Assembly: GCA_014879735.1 (NCBI GenBank)
Contig: JACSRN010000132.1
Location: 145,102-196,594, forward strand
From: Paracoccaceae bacterium
Lineage (GTDB): Bacteria; Pseudomonadota; Alphaproteobacteria; Rhodobacterales; Rhodobacteraceae
Length of the DNA stretch: 51,493 nucleotides
Direction of reading: 5' to 3'
A model generated the notes under the pieces. That model made no database searches, was not told the origin of the DNA, and saw only the letters and a list, made by a program, of their open reading frames with translations. This document shows positions 1 through 9,073 of the stretch, piece by piece (position 1 is the first letter of the stretch; each line of letters starts with the position of its first letter). Position numbers and translations under genes: made by a program.

Positions 1-1
1 A

Positions 2-124
2 TCCTTCACAGATGCATCGAATCTCGTCTTCCTGCGCAAGGCATTGACCGAAAAAGCCGCAGGTGTCCTCGGGTCCTCCGTCACCGATGTGCTGATTACC
101 GATATCGCACGGCAGGACGGCTGA
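2..124 (+). CDS. 3' end of a FliL-like flagellar protein (partial)
   Basis: Only the last 40 codons are inside the window, read in the frame that begins at base 2 and stops with TGA at 122-124. The tail ends in VTDVLITDIARQD after an amphipathic helix (LRKALTEKAAG). That resembles the C-terminus of FliL-family proteins, which associate with the stator at the flagellar basal body. A second, complete FliL is encoded at 9074-9568. The gene abuts the stop codon of the convergent 107-aa gene with no spacer. The family call rests on about 15 residues and the N-terminal membrane segment is not visible, so it is tentative. Confidence 0.45.
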   Translation, partial: SFTDASNLVFLRKALTEKAAGVLGSSVTDVLITDIARQDG

Positions 125-448
125 TCAGCGCGGCATTCCGGCCATCCGCTCAAGAACCAGGTGACGCCCGAAGGCACGGCGGGCTTCCGCCATCTGTACC
201 TTCGCCTGCGCCTCCTGCACTGCAAGACGCGCGTCGATCTCGGCGCGCCGGACGGCAGCCCAGGCCTCATAGGCCAACGCCGCCCTCGCAGCGCCAAGAT
301 CTGCCGGCTCGGGAGCCGGCCGGTCGAGTGCCTCGCGCTGCGCCTTCAACGCCGTGCAAGCTGCTTGCGTCTTGCGCAGAGCGGCACTTTTCGCGTCGAG
401 GACCATCGCCGCCATTGCGATCAGCCGCGGCAGACGCTCATCTTTCAT
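125..448 (-). CDS. small helical protein after flhB, unknown function
   Basis: A 107-aa protein starting MKDERLPRL, whose ATG overlaps the flhB stop by four bases (ATGA), so it is probably translationally coupled to flhB. It has no signal peptide or membrane segment. It is rich in Ala, Arg, Glu and Gln and looks helical or coiled-coil throughout, with a conserved-looking end (RRAFGRHLVLERMAGMPR). Position and composition recall small FliJ-type export chaperones, but I see no diagnostic motif. It is the last gene of the minus-strand flagellar run. Function unknown; a flagellar role is inferred only from the coupling. Confidence 0.7.
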   Translation of the reverse strand: MKDERLPRLIAMAAMVLDAKSAALRKTQAACTALKAQREALDRPAPEPADLGAARAALAYEAWAAVRRAEIDARLAVQEAQAKVQMAEARRAFGRHLVLERMAGMPR

Positions 449-1518
449 GTCACACCCCTTTTCGGCGCACGCTGGCGCAATGCATCGGCAAAGCGGATCG
501 CCGCGGCAACGGCCGCATAATGCTCGCGCCGGATCTCCTGACCGACATCGAGTACCGCAAAAAGCGCGCGCGCCGTCGGCGGGTCCCGGCGGATCGGCAC
601 GCCTGCCTCCTGCGCAAGGGCGCGGATCCGCGCCGCCATCTCGTCCACGCCCTTGGCCACGCACACTGGCGCATGTCCTTTCTTGCGATCCCAGCGCAGG
701 GCAACGGCGTAATGCGTCGGGTTCACGATAATCACATCGGCCTTCGGCACGTCGACCAGCATCTTGCGGTTTGCAATCTCCTGCGCGCGGCGACGCCGGT
801 CGGCCTTGAGATGCGGATCGCCTTCGCTGTCCTTCATCTCATCGGTCATTTCCTTTCGGCTCATGCGGTGGCGCCGCAGGAATTCCATGCGCTGCCAGAG
901 GTAGTCGACCGCGCCGAAGACGGCAGCAACCAGCACCACAAGCCCGAGAAAACCAAGGATCCGGTCGCCCATCAGCAATGCGATCTGCCCGGTGTCCAGC
1001 TGCGCCGACTGAAACAGCACGCTGGCGCCGGCCATCAGGTAAAGTGCCAGAACCGTGCCGATAACCAGCATCTTCAGCGCACGGCGCGCGAAGTCGACAA
1101 GCCCGGCGCGGCCGAATTTCTGTGTTGCATTGGAGATGACCGACAGGCGCGAAAGCTTGATCGCCAGCCGCGACGGCGCAAGGATCAGCCCTTTGGAGCC
1201 GATCAGCCAGCCCAGCACTGCCAGCGCCGGCCCCGCAAGCAAAAGCAGCGGCAGGCCGAACATCCGCAGCGCCAGGCCGGCCGTTTCAGCCGCGCTGGAG
1301 CGGGCCAGAAGATCGGGCCGCGAGAGGAACTCTGCCCCCGCGCTACCTGCCTGCCGGACGGCCCAGCCACCGGCAGCGGCCAGCGCAAGCAGAAGGCCGC
1401 CCATGGCAAAGGCGGCCTGCAGTTCCTCGGAGCGAATGGCATCACCGTCTTCGCGGGCCTTGTCGAGGCGGCGCTGCGATGGCGCGAATTCCTTGCTGTC
1501 ATCGTCCTGTTCTGCCAT
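445..1518 (-). CDS. flhB: flagellar export switch protein FlhB
   Basis: A 357-aa integral membrane component of the flagellar type III export gate that switches substrate class from rod/hook to filament. The N-terminus has the family pattern of a basic leader (RRLDKAREDG at about 17-26) followed by four hydrophobic segments (about 35-55, 85-107, 148-170 and 185-206). The cytoplasmic linker leads to the NPTH autocleavage motif at residues 266-269, followed by HYAVALRWDRKKG. The start lies 3 bases after the fliR stop and the end overlaps the next small gene. The length is typical of the family. Confidence 0.95.
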   Translation of the reverse strand: MAEQDDDSKEFAPSQRRLDKAREDGDAIRSEELQAAFAMGGLLLALAAAGGWAVRQAGSAGAEFLSRPDLLARSSAAETAGLALRMFGLPLLLLAGPALAVLGWLIGSKGLILAPSRLAIKLSRLSVISNATQKFGRAGLVDFARRALKMLVIGTVLALYLMAGASVLFQSAQLDTGQIALLMGDRILGFLGLVVLVAAVFGAVDYLWQRMEFLRRHRMSRKEMTDEMKDSEGDPHLKADRRRRAQEIANRKMLVDVPKADVIIVNPTHYAVALRWDRKKGHAPVCVAKGVDEMAARIRALAQEAGVPIRRDPPTARALFAVLDVGQEIRREHYAAVAAAIRFADALRQRAPKRGVT

Positions 1519-1521
1519 GGC

Positions 1522-2289
1522 CTATCCTGAAAAAGGCGCCGCGAGCGCCCGTTCCATTGCAGTCTGCCAGACCTCGAGCACGAGCGGCGCCGCGAGCGCA
1601 AGCAGGATCAACCCGCCCAACGTCAGAGCCGGCGCTCCGATGAAACTGACCATAAGGGTCGGCATGGCGCGGTTGATGGCACCAAGCGCAAGGTTGTAGA
1701 GCAGTGCTGCAAGCACGAAGGGCGCGGCAAGAGCGAAAGACAGCGCAAAGATCCGGACGACGCGACCAAGACCCCAACTGGCGAGGGCCGCAGGATCCGG
1801 CGCACCCCCGGCCGGGATCATCTGGTAGGACAGCAGCAGCAGTTCGACGCTGCGGGCCAGCCCACCCATTGCCAGAAACAGCGCCACGCCGGACAGGAAC
1901 AGCAGATTCGCGACGATCGGCGCGGGCTCCGGTCCGGTCCCCGCGAACATCTGCGCCAGAGAGAGGGATTGCGCGGCAAGCGTTCCAGCCATCTGCAGGC
2001 CCAGAACCGTCAGCCGCAATCCAAAGCCAAGTGCAAGGCCGGTCACCGCCTCGGCAATCAGCCCGAGCGGCCCCGGGGCAACACCGGCAGCGACCTCGAC
2101 GCCCGGCGCCACGATCAGGGTGATCGCCACGGCCGCGGCAAGCTTTACCCGCAACGGCAGCGCCTGTTCACCCAGCGCCGGCAGCATCGCGACAAAACCC
2201 CCGACCCGCAGAAACACCAGCGCCACCTGCCAGATCATGCCCTCGGCAAGACCGGACAGGGCGGAAAGCTGGGCAACCAGCCCGTTCAT
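1522..2289 (-). CDS. fliR: flagellar export apparatus protein FliR
   Basis: A 255-aa, very hydrophobic protein with about six membrane segments, matching FliR, which forms the export gate with FliP and FliQ. Landmarks are an N-terminal helix (LVFLRVGGFVAMLPALGEQ), a central AGTLAAQSLSLAQMF stretch, and a C-terminal block ending ALAAPLVLEVWQTAMERAL. The ATG overlaps the flhA stop by four bases (ATGA), and flhB follows 3 bases downstream, so flhA-fliR-flhB form one translational unit. The order flhA, fliR, flhB is usual in Rhodobacterales flagellar clusters. Confidence 0.94.
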   Translation of the reverse strand: MNGLVAQLSALSGLAEGMIWQVALVFLRVGGFVAMLPALGEQALPLRVKLAAAVAITLIVAPGVEVAAGVAPGPLGLIAEAVTGLALGFGLRLTVLGLQMAGTLAAQSLSLAQMFAGTGPEPAPIVANLLFLSGVALFLAMGGLARSVELLLLSYQMIPAGGAPDPAALASWGLGRVVRIFALSFALAAPFVLAALLYNLALGAINRAMPTLMVSFIGAPALTLGGLILLALAAPLVLEVWQTAMERALAAPFSG

Positions 2290-4334
2290 GCCGCAACCTG
2301 GCCCAGGAGCGCCGGCCGGCTGTCGGTGCCGATTTCCTCGTAGGACAGGACGGGGGTGACAAGGCCGCGTGCCTGGACGACAGTCCGCAGGAAACGCCGC
2401 CGTGCCGCCGAAGTGACAAGCGCCGGCATCGCCCCGGCATCAGCCGCCTGGCCCAGCCGGTCGGCGATGCCATTGGCCAGTTTCGAAAACAGGTCGGGCG
2501 GCAGGGCCACATCGCGGTTGCCCTCAATCTGATGTGTCTGGAACATGCGTTCCCATTCAGGCGCCAGCTGGATCAGCGGCACCATCCCGTCCGCACGACG
2601 GTAATCGGCAACGATCTGGAAACCCAGCCGCTGGCGGACATGTTCCGACACCGCCTCGGGCGAACCAAGGCCGCGTGCCTCGGCTATGGCTTCAAGAATG
2701 AGCGGCAGGTTGCGGACCGACACCCGCTCCTCGAGGAGAAGGCGCAGGACGGCATGCAGCAGGTCCATCGGAACCTTGTCGGGGATCAGCTCGTCAAGCA
2801 GCCGCTTGTTTGCCTCGCCCCGCGCGCGGTCGGAAAGGTTTGTGAATTCGTCGAGAAGCCGGCGCAGCCCACGCAGCGACAGCAGGCGGGCAAGGTTCGA
2901 CTTCAGCACCTCCAGCAGATGCGTCGCCAGTACCTCGGCCGGCGAGACCACCGTCAACCCAGCAAGAATCGCGTCCTCCTGCAGGTCGGGCCGGATCCAA
3001 CGGGCCGGGGCGCCATAGACCGGCTCTTTCACATCCTCGCCCTCGGGCGCACGCACGCCCTCGGTCAGAAGAACAAGCATGCGGTCCGGCAGGATGCGGC
3101 TCGACACCCGTTCGACACCCTGGATGCGGATGCGATATTGCCCCGCAGGCAGCATTGCCTCGTCCGTCAGGCGGATTTCAGGCAAGATCAGCCCGTAGCT
3201 GGCAGCAATATGATTGCGCATGTTGGAGATGCGCCCATCGAGCCCGGTGGCCGGGTCCAGCGCCATGGTCACAAGATTCGGTGCAAATTCGATGTGGATC
3301 TCATCGAAATCGAGGATGTCGCCGATCTGGCGCCGGGGCGCCGGCGTCTCGGCTACGGCGGGGGCGGCTTCCGGCCGCCGGCGGCCGCCGAACCAGGCCG
3401 CGGTGCCAAGCGCCAGGGCCGCCGCCATGAAGGGAAAAAACGGCATGCCCGGAACCACCGCAAAGGCCGCCATCAACCCCGCAACGGTTGCAAGCGCTGC
3501 CGGATAGCGGCCGAGCTGGGCGAAGAACGACACATCCGCCGCCCCCTTTGTCCCGCCCCTCGACAGCAAAAGCGCCGCGGCGACCGAAATGATCACGGCG
3601 GGAATCTGGCTGACAAGACCGTCGCCCACGGTGAGGATGGCATAGGTCTCAAAGGCGCGCCCGGCATCCATTCCATGCAAGACGATGCCGACAACCAGCC
3701 CAACGACCAGATTGAGCCCGGTGATCAGCAGGCCCGCCACGGCATCGCCCTTGACGAATTTCGATGCGCCATCGAGCGAGCCGAAAAACGTCGTCTCGGC
3801 CAGTTCGGTCTCGCGTCTGCGCTTTGCCTCCTCATGGCCGATGGCACCGGCAGACATGTCGGCGTCGATCGCCATCTGCTTGCCCGGCATCCCGTCCAGC
3901 GCGAATCGCGCGCCGACCTCCGCCATCCGACCCGCCCCCTTGGTGATGACGACGAAGTTGACGATCAGAAGGACAATGAAGATCACCAGGCCAAGGACGA
4001 TATTGCCGTCCATGATGAAATCGGCAAACCCCTGGATCACATGGCCCGCCGCGGCTGTCCCGGTGTGACCCTGGCCGATGATCAGCTTTGTCGAAGAGAC
4101 GTTGAGCGAAAGCCGAAGCAGGAGCGAGGCCAGAAGAACCGTCGGGAAGGCCGAGAAATCGAGCGGACGCTCAATGAACAACGTGACGGTCAGCATGAGG
4201 ATCGCCAGCGCGAAGCTGAGTGCAAGGCCGATGTCGAGAACGCCGGCAGGAATCGGCAGGATCATCATCCCGATGACCGCCATCAGGGCGAGGGCAAGCA
4301 GGATCGTCGGCCGGAACAGCGCGCGGAGATCCAT
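2286..4334 (-). CDS. flhA: flagellar export gate protein FlhA
   Basis: A 682-aa protein starting at MDLRALFRPT; an in-frame upstream extension reads as transglycosylase tail and is not used. The N-terminal half has about eight membrane segments and the conserved cytoplasmic FHIPEP region (VVITKGAGRMAEVGARFALDGMPG at about 135-160). The C-terminal half is the soluble domain that forms the nonameric ring docking export chaperones (VSPAEVLATHLLEVLKSNLARLLS). It starts one base before the end of the lytic transglycosylase gene and overlaps fliR at its own end. Length and motifs are typical. Confidence 0.96.
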   Translation of the reverse strand: MDLRALFRPTILLALALMAVIGMMILPIPAGVLDIGLALSFALAILMLTVTLFIERPLDFSAFPTVLLASLLLRLSLNVSSTKLIIGQGHTGTAAAGHVIQGFADFIMDGNIVLGLVIFIVLLIVNFVVITKGAGRMAEVGARFALDGMPGKQMAIDADMSAGAIGHEEAKRRRETELAETTFFGSLDGASKFVKGDAVAGLLITGLNLVVGLVVGIVLHGMDAGRAFETYAILTVGDGLVSQIPAVIISVAAALLLSRGGTKGAADVSFFAQLGRYPAALATVAGLMAAFAVVPGMPFFPFMAAALALGTAAWFGGRRRPEAAPAVAETPAPRRQIGDILDFDEIHIEFAPNLVTMALDPATGLDGRISNMRNHIAASYGLILPEIRLTDEAMLPAGQYRIRIQGVERVSSRILPDRMLVLLTEGVRAPEGEDVKEPVYGAPARWIRPDLQEDAILAGLTVVSPAEVLATHLLEVLKSNLARLLSLRGLRRLLDEFTNLSDRARGEANKRLLDELIPDKVPMDLLHAVLRLLLEERVSVRNLPLILEAIAEARGLGSPEAVSEHVRQRLGFQIVADYRRADGMVPLIQLAPEWERMFQTHQIEGNRDVALPPDLFSKLANGIADRLGQAADAGAMPALVTSAARRRFLRTVVQARGLVTPVLSYEEIGTDSRPALLGQVAA

Positions 4335-4335
4335 T

Positions 4336-5004
4336 TTACCCCCCGAACAGCGGTCGCGGCGCGGCCGACATCGGCACAAGCGATGCGGGGGTCAGCGTGG
4401 CCCCGGCCTGAAGAAGCGGGAAGAGATTTTCGCGCGGCGTAGCTGCAGCCAGTTCCACCCGGGGCAGGGGCTCGCCCAGGGCGGCATAGATCGGGTCGAA
4501 GCGGGCCAGATAGATCTCGGCACGTTCCGGGGTGGCAGAGTGATAGGCCGCCGCGGCTGCGCGCCAGTCGCCGGTCTTGTCATAGAGGTGCGCCACGAAC
4601 CGCGCAGCATAGCGTGCATTGGTCTCGGGATCGAGCATCGCCGCCGCCGAAGGAAAGGCCGCAGCATGCCAGCGCCAGTTGAGCTGAAAACAGCCGAGAT
4701 CGACATTCGTCGCCCCCTCCGCCAGGATATCGTCCAATGCGTGAAGCGCCTCGTCCTTGGTTTCGAACCACTGGCCCGCCCCCGCGCGGTTCAGCGTCCA
4801 TGGCCAGGGTTCCATCCCTTCGTCGGCCGCACCGCCGCGGCCGGTCTCCGTCAACGACAGTGCAACCAGGATCCGCAACGGAACGCCGGTGTCTTCTGCG
4901 GCCGTCCTTGCCGCATCGAGACAGAGATCTGCAGGCGAGGCAAACGCCGGCACGGCGGATGCAACCGAAAGAGCCAGCAAGCACGAAAGGCAAAAGGGCG
5001 ACAT
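4336..5004 (-). CDS. flagellar-cluster lytic transglycosylase
   Basis: A 222-aa exported protein with a signal peptide (MSPFCLSCLLALSVASAVPAFA) and an SLT-type lysozyme fold. The likely catalytic Glu is in SLTETGRGG (about residue 53), followed by a family-like GCFQLNWRWH in place of the G-x-MQIN motif and an AYHSATPERAEIYL end. Such enzymes open peptidoglycan for the flagellar rod; SltF does this for another Rhodobacter flagellum. It sits directly upstream of flhA. Its own gene follows the 706-aa protein after 71 bases. Confidence 0.82.
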   Translation of the reverse strand: MSPFCLSCLLALSVASAVPAFASPADLCLDAARTAAEDTGVPLRILVALSLTETGRGGAADEGMEPWPWTLNRAGAGQWFETKDEALHALDDILAEGATNVDLGCFQLNWRWHAAAFPSAAAMLDPETNARYAARFVAHLYDKTGDWRAAAAAYHSATPERAEIYLARFDPIYAALGEPLPRVELAAATPRENLFPLLQAGATLTPASLVPMSAAPRPLFGG

Positions 5005-5075
5005 TCTGTCAGTCCTGGACTGGGCGAGCCCGAATCGGCCCAGATCAGGCTAGGACCGCCAGCCTTTCGAAAGGG

Positions 5076-7196
5076 TTACGGAGCGGGTGATAGCACGGCA
5101 TCAAGCAGCGCCGTTGCCGCCGTCATCGATGCCGCGCTGTCGTCAGAAAGCGCCACGGCCTGGGCAATGGGTCCTGCGGTCGGATCGGCAGGGCGTGGCG
5201 GCAGAGCGTGCAGCGCGGCGGTCTTCCACGGCTCGGCGCCGATCTCGGCCACCAGCGGCCATTCGGCGGCCGCACGTCGTGCGGCATCGGCCTTTTCTGC
5301 CAGATCGGCGCGGTCGAAGGCGGCGGCAGCGGCCGTCACATCGCCAAGCTGCAGCAACGCCCGCGCGCGAATATCCTCCGCCTCCTTGCTCCGATCCCCC
5401 TCAAGAACAAGGATGGTTGCCCGTGCGTCGCGCAGTGCCAGATGCGCGCGGGCTGCGATCATCCGGGCCTCGGCGGCAGGGGCCTTGCCGCGGCCGAGCC
5501 AGCCCAGCGCCTGTTGCGGAAAGCCCAGCGCCTGAAGGCGTCCGGCGATGCGCAGGACGGTATCGTCATCGATGGTGATGGATGGCACTATCAGCGCATG
5601 ACGCAGCAACACGTCATCCGTCGCAGCATCGGCCGCGAGTTGCCAGAGCTCGGGCGCGGTTTGCGGGCTTTCGGCGAGCGCGTCGAATGCCGCCTCGAAA
5701 TCGTCCGACATCGCGAATGCAAGCACCAGCGCGCGCGCAAGCCGCGCCTCACGATCGGTTCGCCGCGCATCGATCAGAAATGCGGCGATTGTGGCCGGCA
5801 GGTCGGACGGAACGACGCGGTCGCCGGCAAATGCCGCATGAACCAGCATGATCGCGGCGTCTGGTCCATCGCCACCACCCGACGCGAGCGCCGTCATGGC
5901 CTCTTTCGCTGCGCCGTCGGCATCTCCGGTCGCAAGACGATAGCCGGCATCCATAAGGTCCACCCTGGTCCCGGCTTCACTGGACGGGCGCAGGGTTGCG
6001 TCACGCAGGAGACGCGCGGTCGCGGTATCGCCGCGTTGCAGGAAAAACTGCGTCAAGGTGGGGCTCAACTGGCGACGCAGATGCACCGGCAGGGCAGAAA
6101 AGCTGCGCGCCACCGCATTCGCATTGATCGGGCGCGCCGGCTCATCCCCGCCGACCGCAAGCGCCAGGGTGGCCCAGAGCGCGGAAGTGGAATCGCAATT
6201 TTCCTGCCCGGCCAGCGGATTGGCGGGCGGCGGCTCAAGATCGACAATCCAGGTCATCTCACGCAGGAAAGCTGCTTCTTCGTCCGGCACTGACAGCAGA
6301 TCAATCATCTGGCGGGCCTCGGCCCCGAAACCCAAGGCAAGGTAAAGGCGGGTCGCGCGCAGGACGGCGGCCGTCTTCGGCGTGTCAAATTCCCCGAGCA
6401 ATCCGGATCGTCCGGGGCCGATCTGTGCCGCCACCGGACCATCCAGAATCCAGGTTTCGACCTGGAATTGTTGATCCGCCAGGCAGATGCCGCCATCGGC
6501 GGTCAGGCTTGCCATCGGATCGTGCGGATTTCTTGCCTTTACGCCGGGCAGTTCGCCCAGGCCAATCCGCAGCCCCGGCACCTCGGCCAGGTTTGCGCGC
6601 GGCTTTGCCAGATCGGGGGATTGTGCAACATCGACCACCCCCTCTGCCACGCCGCGTGCAACCTGCTCGAGAAGCGCTTCGCGCAACGGCGAAAAATCGA
6701 TATCTTCCGTCACAAGGGCCGCGGGCGCCGGCGCCGCGATGGTTTCCTCGCGCAGCGCAAGCCAATTGTACTGTCCGCGATCCGATGGTTCGGCTGGCGG
6801 CGCGGCATCGGGCAAGGTTTCGATGATCTCCTCGTTCCGAGGGGCGCCTGCCTTCACGTCGATCACCACGATTCCCGGCCGGAGTTCGAAGGCAACAGCC
6901 TGGCAGGCGCATGCCAGTGCAATATGCAGGCGGCCGGTATCGACATCGCGCCATAGCCCGGAGACCCGGTCCCTCGGAATCTTCTGGAACGCCCGGCTCA
7001 GATCGAACCCCGTGATCTCCGGCCCGGCAGCCAGTTCATATCCGCCGGCAATCTGGCCGAGGTGCCAGTCGCGCAGCGCGCTCGCCTCGATCACGATGCG
7101 GGTAAAGTCCGCGTGCTCACCCGTGTTGACCCGCGCCACCTCGGCCGCCGCCGGCCCGGCCAGCACCAGAAGCAGCGGCAGCACCAGCCGCATCAT
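5076..7196 (-). CDS. large exported AMIN/TPR-like protein of the flagellar cluster
   Basis: A 706-aa protein with a signal peptide (MMRLVLPLLLVLAGPAAAEV). Residues 20-110 resemble an AMIN-type peptidoglycan- or septum-targeting beta domain (DFTRIVIEASALRDWHLG ... ITGFDLSRAF). The rest is Ala-rich helix with degenerate TPR-like units. The ATG overlaps the motA stop by four bases, so it is coupled to stator synthesis. I do not recognise a named family. Location beside motA, MotE-like and a transglycosylase suggests a periplasmic role in stator or rod assembly at the cell wall; this is inference. Confidence 0.8.
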   Translation of the reverse strand: MMRLVLPLLLVLAGPAAAEVARVNTGEHADFTRIVIEASALRDWHLGQIAGGYELAAGPEITGFDLSRAFQKIPRDRVSGLWRDVDTGRLHIALACACQAVAFELRPGIVVIDVKAGAPRNEEIIETLPDAAPPAEPSDRGQYNWLALREETIAAPAPAALVTEDIDFSPLREALLEQVARGVAEGVVDVAQSPDLAKPRANLAEVPGLRIGLGELPGVKARNPHDPMASLTADGGICLADQQFQVETWILDGPVAAQIGPGRSGLLGEFDTPKTAAVLRATRLYLALGFGAEARQMIDLLSVPDEEAAFLREMTWIVDLEPPPANPLAGQENCDSTSALWATLALAVGGDEPARPINANAVARSFSALPVHLRRQLSPTLTQFFLQRGDTATARLLRDATLRPSSEAGTRVDLMDAGYRLATGDADGAAKEAMTALASGGGDGPDAAIMLVHAAFAGDRVVPSDLPATIAAFLIDARRTDREARLARALVLAFAMSDDFEAAFDALAESPQTAPELWQLAADAATDDVLLRHALIVPSITIDDDTVLRIAGRLQALGFPQQALGWLGRGKAPAAEARMIAARAHLALRDARATILVLEGDRSKEAEDIRARALLQLGDVTAAAAAFDRADLAEKADAARRAAAEWPLVAEIGAEPWKTAALHALPPRPADPTAGPIAQAVALSDDSAASMTAATALLDAVLSPAP

Positions 7197-8062
7197 GCCG
7201 CCTCCTGCTTCAGGGCGCGCAAGGCCTCTTCCAACTCGCCGAAACCGGGACGCATGTGATGCGGCGTGTTCTGGCGGCCAACCTCGATGCAGATATTGGC
7301 CGGATGCCGATGCAGATTCGCCACCAGGACCTCGCGTATCAACTGGTAGAAATGCGCATCCTCTTCGACCACGGTCTTCACGCGGGCGGCAAACGGGCCC
7401 ATCAGACCATAGGCGAGAAAGACGCCAAGAAAGGTGCCGACCAGAGCGCCGCCGATCATCTTGCCCAGAACCTCGGGTGGCTGGTCTATCGCACTCATGG
7501 TCTTGATCACGCCCAGAACGGCAGCGACGATTCCCAGTGCCGGCAGGCCGTCGGCCATGATCTGCAGCGCGTGGCTCGAATGCAGGGCATGGTGCATCTG
7601 CACCTCCATCCGCTTGTCCAGCACCTCTTCCACCTGATGCGGGTCGTCGTAGTTCATCGCGGCGGCGCGGAATGTGTCGCAGATCAGCTCCACGGCGTCA
7701 TGGTCCTGCTGGATCCGGCGATATCGGCCGAAGATCGCCGAATTCTCGGGGCTTTCGATATGCTCTTCCAGGGCCACGGGATTGGCCTTGGACAGGCGCA
7801 CCAGTTCGAACAGGAGGCAGAGAAGGTCGCGGTAGTCGGCCGGCTTCCACTTCGCGCCCTTGAACACCTTGCCGATGTCCTTGACGGCGTGTTTGACGGC
7901 AGAGAAATCGTTCGAAATCAGGAAGGCGCCGATGGCGGCACCGCCGATCATCACCAGCTCGAAGGGAAGCGCCTTGAGAATGATCTGCATCTTGCCGCCG
8001 GCGGCAACATAGCCGCCGAAGACCATCACCAGAATCACCACAATACCGATCAGACCGAACAT
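7193..8062 (-). CDS. motA: flagellar motor stator protein MotA
   Basis: A 289-aa inner-membrane stator subunit that forms the ion-conducting MotA5B2 complex. Membrane segments lie at about 2-22, 30-50, 167-187 and 200-222. Typical signatures are FELVMIGGAAIGAFLIS near the N-terminus and ADGLPALGIVAAVLGVIKTM plus GGALVGTFLGVFLAYGLMGP in the C-terminal pair. The cytoplasmic loop between them is charged. MotB is not in the window. The gene starts a sub-cluster 61 bases after the MotE-like gene and overlaps the 706-aa gene by four bases. Confidence 0.96.
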   Translation of the reverse strand: MFGLIGIVVILVMVFGGYVAAGGKMQIILKALPFELVMIGGAAIGAFLISNDFSAVKHAVKDIGKVFKGAKWKPADYRDLLCLLFELVRLSKANPVALEEHIESPENSAIFGRYRRIQQDHDAVELICDTFRAAAMNYDDPHQVEEVLDKRMEVQMHHALHSSHALQIMADGLPALGIVAAVLGVIKTMSAIDQPPEVLGKMIGGALVGTFLGVFLAYGLMGPFAARVKTVVEEDAHFYQLIREVLVANLHRHPANICIEVGRQNTPHHMRPGFGELEEALRALKQEAA

Positions 8063-8123
8063 TCCAACGCCCCCAGAAGAGTCGCCCTCTATCCTTGCGG
8101 TCAGGGGTTAATATTCCGCCAAT

Positions 8124-8681
8124 TCAGTTCTTGGGGACCAGCGCATTGCGCCCCGCAAGAATTGCGCTGACGGCATAGGCCTTATCCGGCGACATCCCGG
8201 CCAGGACGGCTGCCGCGGCGTCGGGCCGCATCCGCCCCAGGAAGCCGGCAGCAAAATTGGGCTCCATCGCGTCAAAAAGTGCCGCCGCCTGCTTTGGCTT
8301 CATCGTTTCGTAGACGGTCGTCAGGCGGGCCAGATCGTCTTCTGCGGCGCTGTCGGCGATGGCGATCGTCTTGCGCAACTCGGCCTCCGCCGCGCGCATC
8401 TCCTCCAGTTTGCCGCGCAGCACATCCTCGGTCAGCGTCAGCGCCGCCGCCTTGTCGGACAACGCCGCCTCCTGTGCCAGAATGCGTGCCTCCCGTTCCG
8501 CCAGGGCAGCGGAGAGTTCCGAGGGCAGCTTGCAGCCGTCATCGGCCGTCGACGCGACCGTCTCGTTCTCTGACGCGCGCGCCAGCGACGCACCAAGCCC
8601 ATCACCCAGCCTTAGCGCGGCCGATGAAGCAAACATCAGGGCGATCGCGACCAGCGCCCCTCGCCCGACCCTTCGCATCAT
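8124..8681 (-). CDS. MotE-like periplasmic flagellar protein
   Basis: A 185-aa protein with an N-terminal signal or anchor (VAIALMFASSAALRLG), a coiled coil at about 50-110 (ALAEREARILAQEAALSDKAA), and a C-terminal MgtE-N-like helical domain (YETMKPKQAAALFDAM ... RMRPDAAAAVLAGMSP). This is the architecture of MotE, described in rhizobia as a periplasmic partner of motor proteins. Two Met codons are available; the first overlaps the upstream gene's stop by four bases. It sits between motA and fliL, supporting a motor-assembly role. Confidence 0.8.
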   Translation of the reverse strand: MMRRVGRGALVAIALMFASSAALRLGDGLGASLARASENETVASTADDGCKLPSELSAALAEREARILAQEAALSDKAAALTLTEDVLRGKLEEMRAAEAELRKTIAIADSAAEDDLARLTTVYETMKPKQAAALFDAMEPNFAAGFLGRMRPDAAAAVLAGMSPDKAYAVSAILAGRNALVPKN

Positions 8682-9064
8682 TCGGCGGCCTCCATCGTGT
8701 CGCGGCTTGCGCGGCGGCGGACAAAACGCACACGGCGGGCCTCATCCTCGGGTTCGGCTTCGGCGCGGGGCTGCTGCGCCTCGGGCAGGTCGTGCAGCGA
8801 GGCGACAAGCAGTTCGAGCTGCCGGGCAAGCGCATCGGCCCGGGTCGTCAGATCCTCTAGCCGGGTTTCCGAGGTGCTGGCCACGCCCTGCGCCTTTTCC
8901 AGCGCACGGGTCATGTCGTCGACCTGCGCGGAGAGCACCGCAATCGCGCCGCCCATCCCCGATTCAAGTGTGGTGAAGCGCCGCAATCGCGCCGCCAGCA
9001 CGTAGCAATAGACCGTAGCGCCCACGGTGGCGGCAAAAAGGATAACATCCGAAATAAGATTCAT
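8678..9064 (-). CDS. one-TM coiled-coil flagellar protein (DUF6468-like)
   Basis: A 128-aa protein with one N-terminal membrane helix (about 3-25) followed by a coiled coil (about 30-92) and a charged Glu/Arg tail. Its layout and position match small proteins annotated DUF6468 in alphaproteobacterial flagellar operons; I give that family name from memory. It lies 9 bases after fliL and overlaps the MotE-like gene by four bases. Function unknown; the coiled coil would face the cytoplasm or periplasm depending on topology, which cannot be settled here. Confidence 0.72.
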   Translation of the reverse strand: MNLISDVILFAATVGATVYCYVLAARLRRFTTLESGMGGAIAVLSAQVDDMTRALEKAQGVASTSETRLEDLTTRADALARQLELLVASLHDLPEAQQPRAEAEPEDEARRVRFVRRRASRDTMEAAE

Positions 9065-9073
9065 GACGAGGCC

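Noticed and set aside
8101-8112. Second CtrA box upstream of motA
   Set aside because: Only a half site (GGTTAA) is present; the partner at seven-base spacing reads CCAA.
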